NCBI RefSeq assembly: GCF_021390535.1
Contig: NZ_JAJUXG010000001.1
Span: 682,001-746,000 of the forward strand
Source: Dyadobacter sp. CY312
GTDB taxonomy: Bacteria > Bacteroidota > Bacteroidia > Cytophagales > Spirosomataceae
Length of the DNA: 64,000 nucleotides
Direction of reading: 5' to 3'
The notes below the pieces were generated by a model. That model ran no database searches. It had not been told where the DNA came from and worked only from the letters and a program-made list of their open reading frames with translations. The translations under genes and the position numbers were made by a program. Within the stretch, counting starts at the first letter, position 1; the number at the start of each line of letters is the position of its first letter. This document shows, piece after piece, positions 19,156 to 27,873 of this stretch.

Positions 19156-21573
19156 ATGAAATCTTTCATTATAGACGTTACCAAAGATTCTCCTTTGGAA
19201 ATGATGCAGATCGACACTGCCATTTCCTTCAAAAAATATATAGAGCACCTGAGGGAAAGAATAAGCACTGAAACGACTGTCAGAAAAAAGTTTTTTGAAA
19301 TGGTGCTGGACAGCCTGCTTGCAGATCCCGCATTTCTGAATCCGATCGCAACTCCTGATATAGGCCATTATAAAGCTCAGCTCGATCTTGTTTATGGTAT
19401 GCTTATTCCACCGATCGCCGACGAGAAAAGTATCCTCTGGGCACTCAGCGCACCCATCAATCCTACCATATTTTTTGGTACAGATGCCTTTTATGATCTG
19501 TTGACAGAGAGCTCCACTGGTAATTTGAGGTGCGATCTGGAAAGTGTCCATCAGGGATCGGTGAGGCAAAAAGTGATGATGATCTACTCCATGATCTTCG
19601 AGAAATTTTACGATTTCCCGGTGGCGCATTACGGAGATATGCTCGTTTCACTGAAAGAGGGGAAGTCGAGGCTTCAAAAATTTTACCGGATCAATATCGA
19701 TACCCGGTTTATAGATGTAATCCTGAAGGGCCCGTTGCCTGAGCTGGATGCCGACACGATCCGCAGACAGTTACAGGAGAGCACAGATATATCTGAACTC
19801 CTCACTCTGTTGCCGTTGTCGCTGTTTCGTTTTGAGGGAATTTCAGTTCTTACGCTCACAGATGTGACGCAGGAGCACGCAGTTGAAAATCTGAAAAGTA
19901 CGATACTTGACCGGAACAACTTTGATTCAAAAACGTACCATAAGCACATTACGGACACGCTGAAAACCTTGGTGGAAAGTTCCGATATTGAATTTGGACT
20001 TACACCAGTTTTGAAAGTAAATAACAAACTGATATTCAATCGAAATATAATTCTACAAAGTCAGGTTACCAACGCTACCACTGTTGCTGATGTCTCCGAG
20101 GAGCTATATCTCTCTGTTGCCGAAAGCTATTTTGCAGATCCCAAGGTGATTTTCATGAGGAAAATTGGGGAAGAAGATCTCAAACATCCTTTTGTAAAAA
20201 CACTTAAAGGTTATGGAGTGGAATCTTACGCCATAGTACCGGTGTATTTCGATAACAAAGTAACCGGTGTGCTGGAATTATTTTCACTACGCGAAGGAGC
20301 CATTGATGAAAAGGTTTTATCCAGAATTGATCCGGCGTTATCGCTGATTGCACAGATATTTCAAAACAACATCATCGAATTCAATAGCAGTATTGATAAT
20401 GTGATCCGCGATAAATTCACCTCTTTACAGCCCGCAGTTCAATGGAAATTCAGGGATGCAGCCTGGCACTACATCCGGGATAAAGCGGAAAAGTCGACTG
20501 GTGCTGCGATTGAAAGCATTGGTTTTAAGGACGTTTATCCGCTATACGGTGCCATCGACATCCGAAATTCTACAAATGAAAGGAACATAGCGCTCCGGGA
20601 AGACCTTCGTTTACAGTTCTCCGTACTCATCGATACCTTCGCCGTTTTAAAAAGAAAACAAGGGTTCGGACTAGCGGATGAAATGGCATTCAAATGTAAA
20701 AAAATGCTTGCCTGGATCACGGATGAAAGTACGGACAACGATGAAATGAAAATTCGTGAGTTCTTTGACAATGAAGTACATCCCTTTCTCAGACATTTCC
20801 GAGAAAACCATGCAGGAAAACAGTCCAGGCTTCCCGCATACGCAGGTATTGACGAAGCGGAGGATGAGGAAGATGAAATTGCGATTGCAATAGACCGGTA
20901 TTTCGGACTGACTGACGAAGCGAATGGCGAAGCTTACCAAAACAGGCGTGCTTTGGAAACGTCTATGCAGACGATCAATTCCTCGGTGAACCTATATCTG
21001 GATCTTTTTAAAACAGAAATTCAGCAGTCGTACCCAACCTATTTTGAAAAGTTCAGAACAGATGGCATAGAATACGACATTTACATTGGCCAGTCCATTG
21101 AGCCGGAAAAAGCGTTCAGTAATCTTTATCTGAAAAATATAAGACTCTGGCAGCTCACTTCTATGGCGGCCATTGCGCGCATCACGCACTCGCTGCTGCC
21201 CGATATGCCCAAGCCGTTGCTGACAACGCAGCTCATCTTCATCAATTCGGGAACCATTGATATCAGCTTTCGCGATGACGAAAGACGTTTTGACGTAGAA
21301 GGTGCCTATAACATCCGTTATCAGGTGATCAAAAAGCGGATTGACAAAGTTCATGTAAGAGATACGGGAGAGCGTCTCACCCAACCCGGCAAAATAGCAC
21401 TGGTTTATTTTAACAATAAATCGGCCGAGGAATATGTAGATTATATCAGATATTTACAGGAAAAAAATACGCTGTTGGACGATCTTGAATTCCTGGATCT
21501 TGAAGAATTACAGGGTGTAAATGGTCTCAAAGCCCTTCGCATTGGTGTGAACGTAGACTCAGAATGGCAGTAA
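19156..21573 (+). CDS. Large GAF-domain protein of unknown function
   Basis: 805 residues with no signal peptide or membrane segment. Residues about 310-415 resemble a GAF sensor domain (HPFVKTLKGYGVESYAIVPV, FDNKVTGVLELFSL). The rest is not recognised. One segment, AIDIRNST at residues 466-473 (Asp468, Arg470), looks like the first metal-binding strand of class III nucleotide cyclases (xDIRGxT), but the second GD motif expected about 45 residues later is missing, so any cyclase activity is doubtful. The gene lies 35 bp before the HD-Pycsar gene in the same direction, which implies co-expression, and is divergent from the kinase/cyclase set. A soluble sensor controlling the membrane-bound HD protein is a reasonable guess only. 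Confidence 0.7.
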   Translation: MKSFIIDVTKDSPLEMMQIDTAISFKKYIEHLRERISTETTVRKKFFEMVLDSLLADPAFLNPIATPDIGHYKAQLDLVYGMLIPPIADEKSILWALSAPINPTIFFGTDAFYDLLTESSTGNLRCDLESVHQGSVRQKVMMIYSMIFEKFYDFPVAHYGDMLVSLKEGKSRLQKFYRINIDTRFIDVILKGPLPELDADTIRRQLQESTDISELLTLLPLSLFRFEGISVLTLTDVTQEHAVENLKSTILDRNNFDSKTYHKHITDTLKTLVESSDIEFGLTPVLKVNNKLIFNRNIILQSQVTNATTVADVSEELYLSVAESYFADPKVIFMRKIGEEDLKHPFVKTLKGYGVESYAIVPVYFDNKVTGVLELFSLREGAIDEKVLSRIDPALSLIAQIFQNNIIEFNSSIDNVIRDKFTSLQPAVQWKFRDAAWHYIRDKAEKSTGAAIESIGFKDVYPLYGAIDIRNSTNERNIALREDLRLQFSVLIDTFAVLKRKQGFGLADEMAFKCKKMLAWITDESTDNDEMKIREFFDNEVHPFLRHFRENHAGKQSRLPAYAGIDEAEDEEDEIAIAIDRYFGLTDEANGEAYQNRRALETSMQTINSSVNLYLDLFKTEIQQSYPTYFEKFRTDGIEYDIYIGQSIEPEKAFSNLYLKNIRLWQLTSMAAIARITHSLLPDMPKPLLTTQLIFINSGTIDISFRDDERRFDVEGAYNIRYQVIKKRIDKVHVRDTGERLTQPGKIALVYFNNKSAEEYVDYIRYLQEKNTLLDDLEFLDLEELQGVNGLKALRIGVNVDSEWQ

Positions 21574-21608
21574 GTATTTCAATTTCCAAACCGAACATCA
21601 TTTAAAGT

Positions 21609-22844
21609 ATGAATTACAACCATCGGCTCGATAAGGTCAGGCATTATGTCAATCAGTTTTTAGCTAATAAAACCATTTCCGAACTGACTTATCATAACCT
21701 TGCCCATACGGAATCCGTTGTAGCTAATGCGACCCGAATAGCGGATTTTTATCAGCTTGATGAGAAAGACACTTTCATTGTGAGTGCTGCGGCCTGGTTT
21801 CATGATACCGGGTATAATTCTGGAGAAGCAAGAGGGCACGAGCAGCGTGGTGCAGAACTGGCAGCGGAATTTCTGACAGAAGACGGTATACCGGCAGAAA
21901 TTATCAGCCAGGTGAAAGGTTGCATTCTGGCGACGGTTGTCCCGCAAAAACCCAGGAATCTACTTGAAGAGATTGTATGTGATGCGGATCTGTTTCATTT
22001 TGGAACGAAGGAGTTTGCCGAGCGTAACAAACTCATGCGAAAGGAAGCTGAACAGCGCTGTGATAAAAAGATTGACAAAGCGGTGTGGCGGGAAAGCACA
22101 ATTGAGCTTTTGGAAAACCATACGTTTAAGACTGCCTATTGCCGCGAATTACTTGATAAACAGAAAAGCAAGAACCTGGCTAAACTGAAAGCAAAAAGAG
22201 ACGAGGATGGAAATGAGCAAAAGCCTGCTGTAATAAACGAGTCAATTCCTGAGCAGCAACCAATGCTGGTGGCCGAACCGTCAGAAGGTAAAAAAGTAAA
22301 ATCGGACCGTCCCGATAAAGGGATTGAGACCATGTTCAGGATCAGCTCCAACAACCACCAGAGACTTAGCGATATGGCTGATAATAAGGCACATATCATG
22401 ATCACGACTACTTCGATCATTATCTCGGTGCTTCTCAGTATTTTGATCAGGAAGCTGGAAGATAATGCTTACCTGATTCTTCCGACAATGATCCTGCTTA
22501 CAATATGCGTGATCACCATGGTGTTTTCCATCCTGGCGACGCGCCCCACTATTCCGCACGGGACATTCACGCAGGAAGACATTGATACCAAAAACGTGAA
22601 TCTACTTTTTTTCGGAAATTTTTACCGGATGTCGTACAACGATTATTCCAATGGCATGCAAAGAATGATGAACGACAGGGAGTTTCTATATGGAAGTCTT
22701 ACGAAAGATGTCTATTCACAGGGAATGGTGTTAGGGCGAAAATACCGGTTGCTGCGCGTGGCTTACAACGTGTTTATGTTTGGAATTGTGGCGTCCGTGA
22801 TCGCCTTTGTTATTGCATCGGTTTTTTACGGTCGCGCTTCCTAG
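21609..22844 (+). CDS. HD phosphohydrolase fused to a Pycsar-effector-type (DUF5706) membrane domain
   Basis: 411 residues. Residues about 1-200 are an HD domain with the ligand series YHNLAHTESV, AAWFHDTGY, GHEQRGAELA and EIVCDADLFHFG. A charged linker (200-235) leads to a domain with two transmembrane helices (IMITTTSIIISVLLSILI and about 290-310), a conserved soluble stretch (LLFFGNFYRMSYNDY) and a third helix at the C-terminus. This matches what is annotated as the Pycsar system effector family (PycTM/DUF5706), where the membrane part responds to a cyclic nucleotide. The HD half might degrade or sense the same nucleotide. It shares its operon with the GAF protein 35 bp upstream; a REC-adenylate cyclase lies 5 kb away on the other strand. 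Confidence 0.85.
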   Translation: MNYNHRLDKVRHYVNQFLANKTISELTYHNLAHTESVVANATRIADFYQLDEKDTFIVSAAAWFHDTGYNSGEARGHEQRGAELAAEFLTEDGIPAEIISQVKGCILATVVPQKPRNLLEEIVCDADLFHFGTKEFAERNKLMRKEAEQRCDKKIDKAVWRESTIELLENHTFKTAYCRELLDKQKSKNLAKLKAKRDEDGNEQKPAVINESIPEQQPMLVAEPSEGKKVKSDRPDKGIETMFRISSNNHQRLSDMADNKAHIMITTTSIIISVLLSILIRKLEDNAYLILPTMILLTICVITMVFSILATRPTIPHGTFTQEDIDTKNVNLLFFGNFYRMSYNDYSNGMQRMMNDREFLYGSLTKDVYSQGMVLGRKYRLLRVAYNVFMFGIVASVIAFVIASVFYGRAS

Positions 22845-22918
22845 TTGCAATTGGATAGACGTTTCATGCTTTTCACCGGGCTAACATTGACGCTTTTTGT
22901 AAATAATTGATTAGCAAT

Positions 22919-23035
22919 AATTTATATCATGGATCTGATTTCGACCGCACCGGCGACCCGGTTACATTGTTCTTTTATGAATATAATGACCACTCAGTTC
23001 GACACGACCAGGCGAGCACATATCAATAATTTAAA
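22919..23035. repeat. Second copy of the dispersed intergenic repeat
   Basis: Within the 229-bp gap between the HD-Pycsar gene and the next lipoprotein gene, CGCACCGGCGACCCGGTT (22946-22963) is the exact reverse complement of 14340-14357. It is preceded by GATTTCGACC and followed by CAGTTCGACACG, which recall the TTTCGACTCCG motif of the first region. The copy is partial and lacks the long inverted arms. Confidence 0.75.
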
Positions 23036-23073
23036 AAGCTGATAACCATCATCAGTAATCAATATTAAATAAC

Positions 23074-23928
23074 ATGATTAAAAATATTCAACCGCTGGTT
23101 ACCGCTTTATTGGTTGCATTTACGCTAACCAGCTGCACACCAGCAGACAAACCGAAGGATAAGTACACTGAATACGATCTTCATAATCCTGATAAATTCA
23201 ACATGCCAGAGAGTTTGTTTGAAATATCGGGAATTACATTTAACAAAGGACAAAACGATACAGTTTATGCGGTTCAGGATGAGGACGGAAAAGTATTTCG
23301 CCTTGGCTGGGATGTGAAAGTCCAAAAGCACACACGGTTTGCAAAAAAAGGCGACTTTGAGGATCTGACGATAATCGGGGATGAAGTATTTATTTTGAAA
23401 AGCAACGGCATGCTCTATTCCTTTCCTCTTGCAGAAACGGCCTTTGAAGAAGCCGAGAATGTGAAGGAATACAAAAAGCTGGTTTCCAAAGGTGAATATG
23501 AAGGAATGTACGGCGACGAGAAAAACGGGAGCATTTATATACTTTGTAAAAACTGCGTGGCAGACGATTCCAAAAAGAGTGTTACAGGATATATTATTGA
23601 TTTAAAAACGCCCGAAAACGTCCGGACTTTCAGTATTGATGTAGATCAGATCAGAGCCATTACGGGCAAGGTCGAAAGGGGGTTCCGGCCATCTGCTCTT
23701 GCTCTGAATCCGATAAACGGTAAGTGGTACATGGTATCGGCTGTGAATAAAATGCTTGTTATCGCCGATGGCAATTGGAAAGTTACAGATGTGGTTGCAC
23801 TCAGCTCCAACATGTTTACACAACCGGAAGGAATCGCTTTTGACAAAGAAGGCAATATGTACATTTCAAATGAAGGCGACGATCTGTCGGAAGGGAATAT
23901 TCTTAAATTTAAGCGGACAGGAAAGTAA
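23074..23928 (+). CDS. SdiA-regulated-type beta-propeller lipoprotein
   Basis: 284 residues. The N-terminus is a lipoprotein signal (LLVAFTLTSC, Cys at about residue 21), so the protein is anchored in a membrane facing the periplasm. The body has blade-like repeats (LFEISGITFNKGQNDTVYAV, GDFEDLTIIGDEVFIL, EYEGMYGDEKNGSIYILC, QPEGIAFDKEGNMYISNEGD), a pattern typical of the SdiA-regulated (PF06977) and related six-bladed propeller proteins. The name comes from regulation in enterobacteria and says nothing about function; ligand or enzyme activity is unknown. The following lipoprotein gene starts 96 bp downstream beyond a hairpin, so the two may be transcribed separately. Confidence 0.82.
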   Translation: MIKNIQPLVTALLVAFTLTSCTPADKPKDKYTEYDLHNPDKFNMPESLFEISGITFNKGQNDTVYAVQDEDGKVFRLGWDVKVQKHTRFAKKGDFEDLTIIGDEVFILKSNGMLYSFPLAETAFEEAENVKEYKKLVSKGEYEGMYGDEKNGSIYILCKNCVADDSKKSVTGYIIDLKTPENVRTFSIDVDQIRAITGKVERGFRPSALALNPINGKWYMVSAVNKMLVIADGNWKVTDVVALSSNMFTQPEGIAFDKEGNMYISNEGDDLSEGNILKFKRTGK

Positions 23929-23954
23929 TAGTCACCTGTTCCACTTCAATACCT

Positions 23955-23988
23955 ATTCCCATCCTGGTTTTTGTAACAGGATGGGAAT
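23955..23988 (+). terminator. Hairpin after the propeller lipoprotein gene
   Basis: Perfect 12-bp stem (ATTCCCATCCTG with CAGGATGGGAAT) and a 10-nt loop, 26 bp after the stop codon. There is no T-run after it, so it may be a weak terminator or an mRNA 3'-end stabiliser. Confidence 0.55.
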
Positions 23989-24024
23989 TGACTATACGGG
24001 CAATAATTTCAATACCCTTTAATC

Positions 24025-27000
24025 ATGAGATTGATATATAGATATATAACTGTACTTATTTTTATTACAATTTTCGCTTCATGCGCCAGTTACAAAACAC
24101 AGTATACACCGCAGGCAACGCAATGGAAAACACAGGAACTTCCAGCAGAATCGACGCTTAAACACACCATGTATCTGATTGGTGATGCCGGGAACGATTC
24201 ACCCGAACACCCGGCACCGGTTTTGGAATACCTCAAAGGCAGACTCTCAAAAGAGTCAAAAAACAGCTCGGCGCTGTTTATGGGAGATAACATTTATGAG
24301 TATGGCATGCCGCCTTCCGAGGATTCCGCAAACCGCAAAGTTGCTGAATACCGGATTAACTCCCAGCTGGAAACACTTCACGATTTTAAAGGTCACCCGG
24401 TTTTTTTGCCGGGAAATCATGATTGGCGTGGTTGGGGCGTGAAAGGTGTAAAACGTCAGGAAAAGTACATTCAGAAGTATCTGAACCAGCGCCGCGGAAA
24501 AACAAACAAGGACGATTACGAAGATTATTTTCTTCCTTTAAATGGCTGCTCGGGCCCTGAAGTGGTAGAATTGAATGATAATGTGGTCATTATTGTCGTG
24601 GACTCACAATGGTGGCTGACCGACTGGGACAAAGATTCAGGCGTGAATGACGGCTGCGAGATCAAAAACAGGGAGCATTTCAAATTTGTTTTTGAAAACG
24701 TGATCAGGAAGTACCGGAACAAAAATGTGGTAATCGCCATGCACCATCCGCCTTATACCTACGGTCCGCATGGAGGCAGATTCACACTGAAACAGCACTT
24801 GTTCCCGCTGACAGAAATGAATCCCAAACTATACATTCCACTCCCAGGATTGGGTACGCTGAGTGCCTTGTTCAGGGCAACAATTGGCTCCCGGCAGGAT
24901 ATGGCCAACAAACATTACAAAGATCTTAGAACGGCCATGCTGGCTGGTGCGAAAAAAAACGGAAATTTCATTTTTGCCAGCGGACACGAGCACACACTTC
25001 AATTCATAGAAAACGAAGGCCAACAATTTATTGTGAGCGGCAGTGGCTCCAAAAACAGTCCCGTGGGTATGGGGAAAGGATCACAGTTTGCCACAACTGC
25101 GCTGGGATTCAGTACACTCAACTTTTACGAAGGAGACGAAACCTGGGTAAAATACTGGGAAGTAAGTTCCGACGGCAAAGATGCAAAGGTGATTTTTCAG
25201 AAAAAGATAAAGGACAAAAGTACAGTTTCGCCTCCGGATCAAGCCACTGCTTTTGCCGAATATGAAATGCATCGTGATTCGGTGAGCCAGCTGGTGAGTA
25301 AAACGGAGATAAAACCTGTGGGCAAATTTCACAATTACGTGTTCGGGAAACACAACCGCAATCTGTATCTTAAAGAATACAAGTTTCCCGTTCTGGATTT
25401 GAACATTACCAAAGGTGGGCTCACACCTGTGAAGCAAGGCGGCGGCAACCAGACAAACTCATTGCGACTCAAAAGTGCAGATGGTAAAGAGTATGTGTTA
25501 CGCGGACTAACCAAAGACGTGACCCGTTTCTTGCCCTTCCCGTTTAACAAAATGGTAGCGGCCAAATTTTTGGTAGAAGACAATTTCCTGTCAACGAACC
25601 CTTTTGCACCGCTTTCCATGCCCGTTCTGGCCGATGCGATCAGCGTTTACCATACCAATCCAAAATTGTATTACGTACCCGCTCAACCCGGACTGGATAT
25701 TTACAATCCTGTATTTGGAGGTACAATGAATTTGTTTGAAGAAAGACCCAATGGAAAAAAATGGAAAGATGCTCCGTTTTTTGGTAATGCCGATAAAATC
25801 CTGAGCACCCCCGAAGTGGTTGAAGCGATACTTGAAAACAACAAGAATAAAGTAGATGAACAATGGATGATCAGAACACGGCTTTTTGACTTCCTGATCG
25901 GAGACTGGGACCGTCACGACGACCAGTGGGCATGGGCGTCAGTGAAGCAGGATGACGGAGGAAATTTGTACAGACCGATTCCAAGAGATCGGGATCAGGC
26001 TTTTTCGTTGTATGATGGTGTGGTGACCGGAGTCGCACGATTGACTCTGCCCTTCCTCCGACAGCTGCAAAGTTTTAATCCGGAAATCAGCAGTGTGAAG
26101 TGGACAACATGGAGCGCAAGACTTGTAGATCGCACTTTTCTGAATGAACTTTCCTGGGAACAATGGCAGGAACAGGTCGTTTTCATCCAAAAAAACCTTA
26201 CTGACGACGTTATTGCCGGTGCCTTCGAGGATTGGCCGGCTGAGGCAAAAAGAATGTCCTCAGGTGCGATTTCTGCCAATATCAAAACAAGAAGGGACAA
26301 CCTGATGGAAATTGCCCGGAAGCACTACGAATTTGTGAGCCGGTCTGTGAATGTAATCGGTACGGAAGAGAAAGAACGTTTTGTGGTAGAACGTCTGGAT
26401 AATGGTCAGACCAGCGTGACGGTTTTTGAAACAGGTAAAAATGGCCGGCAGAAACAGCAAACCTATCACAGGGTTTTCGAATCGGATGTAACGAAAGCGG
26501 TAAATCTGTATGGCAATGGAGATGATGATGAGTTCATTATTCGCGGTGATGTTTCCAAGGGAATAAAAATCCGGGCAATCGGAGGCTTGGGAAAGGATGT
26601 GTTTTCGGATAGTTCAAACGTTCGTTCAGGAGGCAAAAAAACCATTGTGTATGATGATCTCAAAAAAAACACGGTAATTCCTGGCCCGGAAACCAGCGAT
26701 AAACGGTCCTCGGCATACCGATACAACGTTTATGTCCGGCGAAGCAGCGATAGCAACTATGACATAACGCTGCCCATTCCAATACTTGGTTTCAATCCGG
26801 ATGACGGACTTTTCCTTGGAGGAAGTGTACACATGACCAAATATGGATTTAAAAAGGAACCCTATGCTTCGGTGCAGACCTTTGGCGGAAGTTATGCCTT
26901 TCATACCAAAGCCTTCAAAGTGAATTATACGGGCGACTTCATAAACGCATTTAAAAAGTTTGATTTCTATCTGGACACCTACTACCGTGGTCCAAGTTAT

Positions 27001-27813
27001 GCTTTCAATTACGCGGGTATCGGAAACGAAACGGAGCGACCTGTTGACGACCCTAATTTTTACAGAGTACGACAAAGTGCTTTTCATGTGTTTCCGGCTA
27101 TAAAAAAACGATTTGCGGGCAATAGTGGTTTTATTGCACTTGGCCCGTATTTTGAAACAAATCATCTTGAAAAAACTGCCGGCCGATTCATAACCTCGGC
27201 TGAAAACGGGCTGGATGATGAGATTTTTGGTACCAAGTATTACACCGGTGCTAAATTGCTGTTTAATTTCAGCAGTGTTGACAACTTTTTTGCTCCGCAT
27301 TCGGGTATTCGTTTCAACTCCGACCTGCACTGGACAACCAATCTTAAAACCAACTACCACTTTGGGGCATGGCGCGCCAACTTTTCATTCTACAAAGCGC
27401 TTGACGTGAAGGAAAATTTTATTCTCGCAACGCAAGTCGGGACAGGAATCAATTTTGGTGAGGGTTATGAATTTTTTCAAATGCCAACAATTGGAGGAAA
27501 ACAGGGTTTGAGAGGATACCGGACCGAAAGATTCTATGGAAAAAGCAGTATCTGGCACGACACCGACCTGCGGGTCCGGCTGGGAAGTAGCTACAACCCT
27601 ACACTCCCGCTCACCTACGGCGTATTTGGCAGTTTCGATTATGGAAGAGTTTGGATGGATGATTACGATTCACAGAAGCTTCACCTCAACTATGGTGGTG
27701 GGATCTGGCTCGCACCTGTTGACATTCTGACCCTGGCGGTTGGCGCATTTATTCCAAAGGAAAAAAGCGAAGAGAAACCACGGATTGCATTTCAAATCGG
27801 ATTTTGGTTTTGA
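24025..27813 (+). CDS. Lipoprotein with metallophosphoesterase, possible CotH-like kinase region and BamA-type barrel
   Basis: 1262 residues. A lipoprotein signal (IFASC) precedes a calcineurin-type metallophosphoesterase at about 45-345 with all motifs: LIGDAGND, MGDNIYEYG, PGNHDWRG, MHHPPY and SGHEHT. Residues about 440-760 contain GDWDRHDDQW (Asp629-Arg630-His631) and RPIPRDRDQAF (Asp655, Asp657); the spacing of a DRH catalytic motif and a D-x-D metal motif resembles CotH/FAM20-like kinases, although this is my inference. Residues about 920-1262 form an outer-membrane barrel of the surface antigen/BamA type (GGKQGLRGYRTERFYG, FDYGRVW, final AFQIGFWF ending in Phe). The protein would sit in the outer membrane with the enzyme parts in the periplasm or at the surface. 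It appears to be a single-gene unit. Confidence 0.85.
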   Translation: MRLIYRYITVLIFITIFASCASYKTQYTPQATQWKTQELPAESTLKHTMYLIGDAGNDSPEHPAPVLEYLKGRLSKESKNSSALFMGDNIYEYGMPPSEDSANRKVAEYRINSQLETLHDFKGHPVFLPGNHDWRGWGVKGVKRQEKYIQKYLNQRRGKTNKDDYEDYFLPLNGCSGPEVVELNDNVVIIVVDSQWWLTDWDKDSGVNDGCEIKNREHFKFVFENVIRKYRNKNVVIAMHHPPYTYGPHGGRFTLKQHLFPLTEMNPKLYIPLPGLGTLSALFRATIGSRQDMANKHYKDLRTAMLAGAKKNGNFIFASGHEHTLQFIENEGQQFIVSGSGSKNSPVGMGKGSQFATTALGFSTLNFYEGDETWVKYWEVSSDGKDAKVIFQKKIKDKSTVSPPDQATAFAEYEMHRDSVSQLVSKTEIKPVGKFHNYVFGKHNRNLYLKEYKFPVLDLNITKGGLTPVKQGGGNQTNSLRLKSADGKEYVLRGLTKDVTRFLPFPFNKMVAAKFLVEDNFLSTNPFAPLSMPVLADAISVYHTNPKLYYVPAQPGLDIYNPVFGGTMNLFEERPNGKKWKDAPFFGNADKILSTPEVVEAILENNKNKVDEQWMIRTRLFDFLIGDWDRHDDQWAWASVKQDDGGNLYRPIPRDRDQAFSLYDGVVTGVARLTLPFLRQLQSFNPEISSVKWTTWSARLVDRTFLNELSWEQWQEQVVFIQKNLTDDVIAGAFEDWPAEAKRMSSGAISANIKTRRDNLMEIARKHYEFVSRSVNVIGTEEKERFVVERLDNGQTSVTVFETGKNGRQKQQTYHRVFESDVTKAVNLYGNGDDDEFIIRGDVSKGIKIRAIGGLGKDVFSDSSNVRSGGKKTIVYDDLKKNTVIPGPETSDKRSSAYRYNVYVRRSSDSNYDITLPIPILGFNPDDGLFLGGSVHMTKYGFKKEPYASVQTFGGSYAFHTKAFKVNYTGDFINAFKKFDFYLDTYYRGPSYAFNYAGIGNETERPVDDPNFYRVRQSAFHVFPAIKKRFAGNSGFIALGPYFETNHLEKTAGRFITSAENGLDDEIFGTKYYTGAKLLFNFSSVDNFFAPHSGIRFNSDLHWTTNLKTNYHFGAWRANFSFYKALDVKENFILATQVGTGINFGEGYEFFQMPTIGGKQGLRGYRTERFYGKSSIWHDTDLRVRLGSSYNPTLPLTYGVFGSFDYGRVWMDDYDSQKLHLNYGGGIWLAPVDILTLAVGAFIPKEKSEEKPRIAFQIGFWF

Positions 27814-27873
27814 TTTGATTGATCGCATGCAATACAATGTGTACTTTACCTTTCAAATAACCGATTTGCAAAT

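Noticed and set aside
15377..22844. A classical two-gene Pycsar phage-defence operon
   Set aside because: The cyclase and the effector-type gene are on opposite strands and 5 kb apart, and the cyclase has adenylate-type residues, so the standard compact arrangement is not present.
26626..27360. 244-codon minus-strand ORF inside the phosphoesterase-barrel gene
   Set aside because: Antisense to the conserved barrel; composition is that of a complementary frame.
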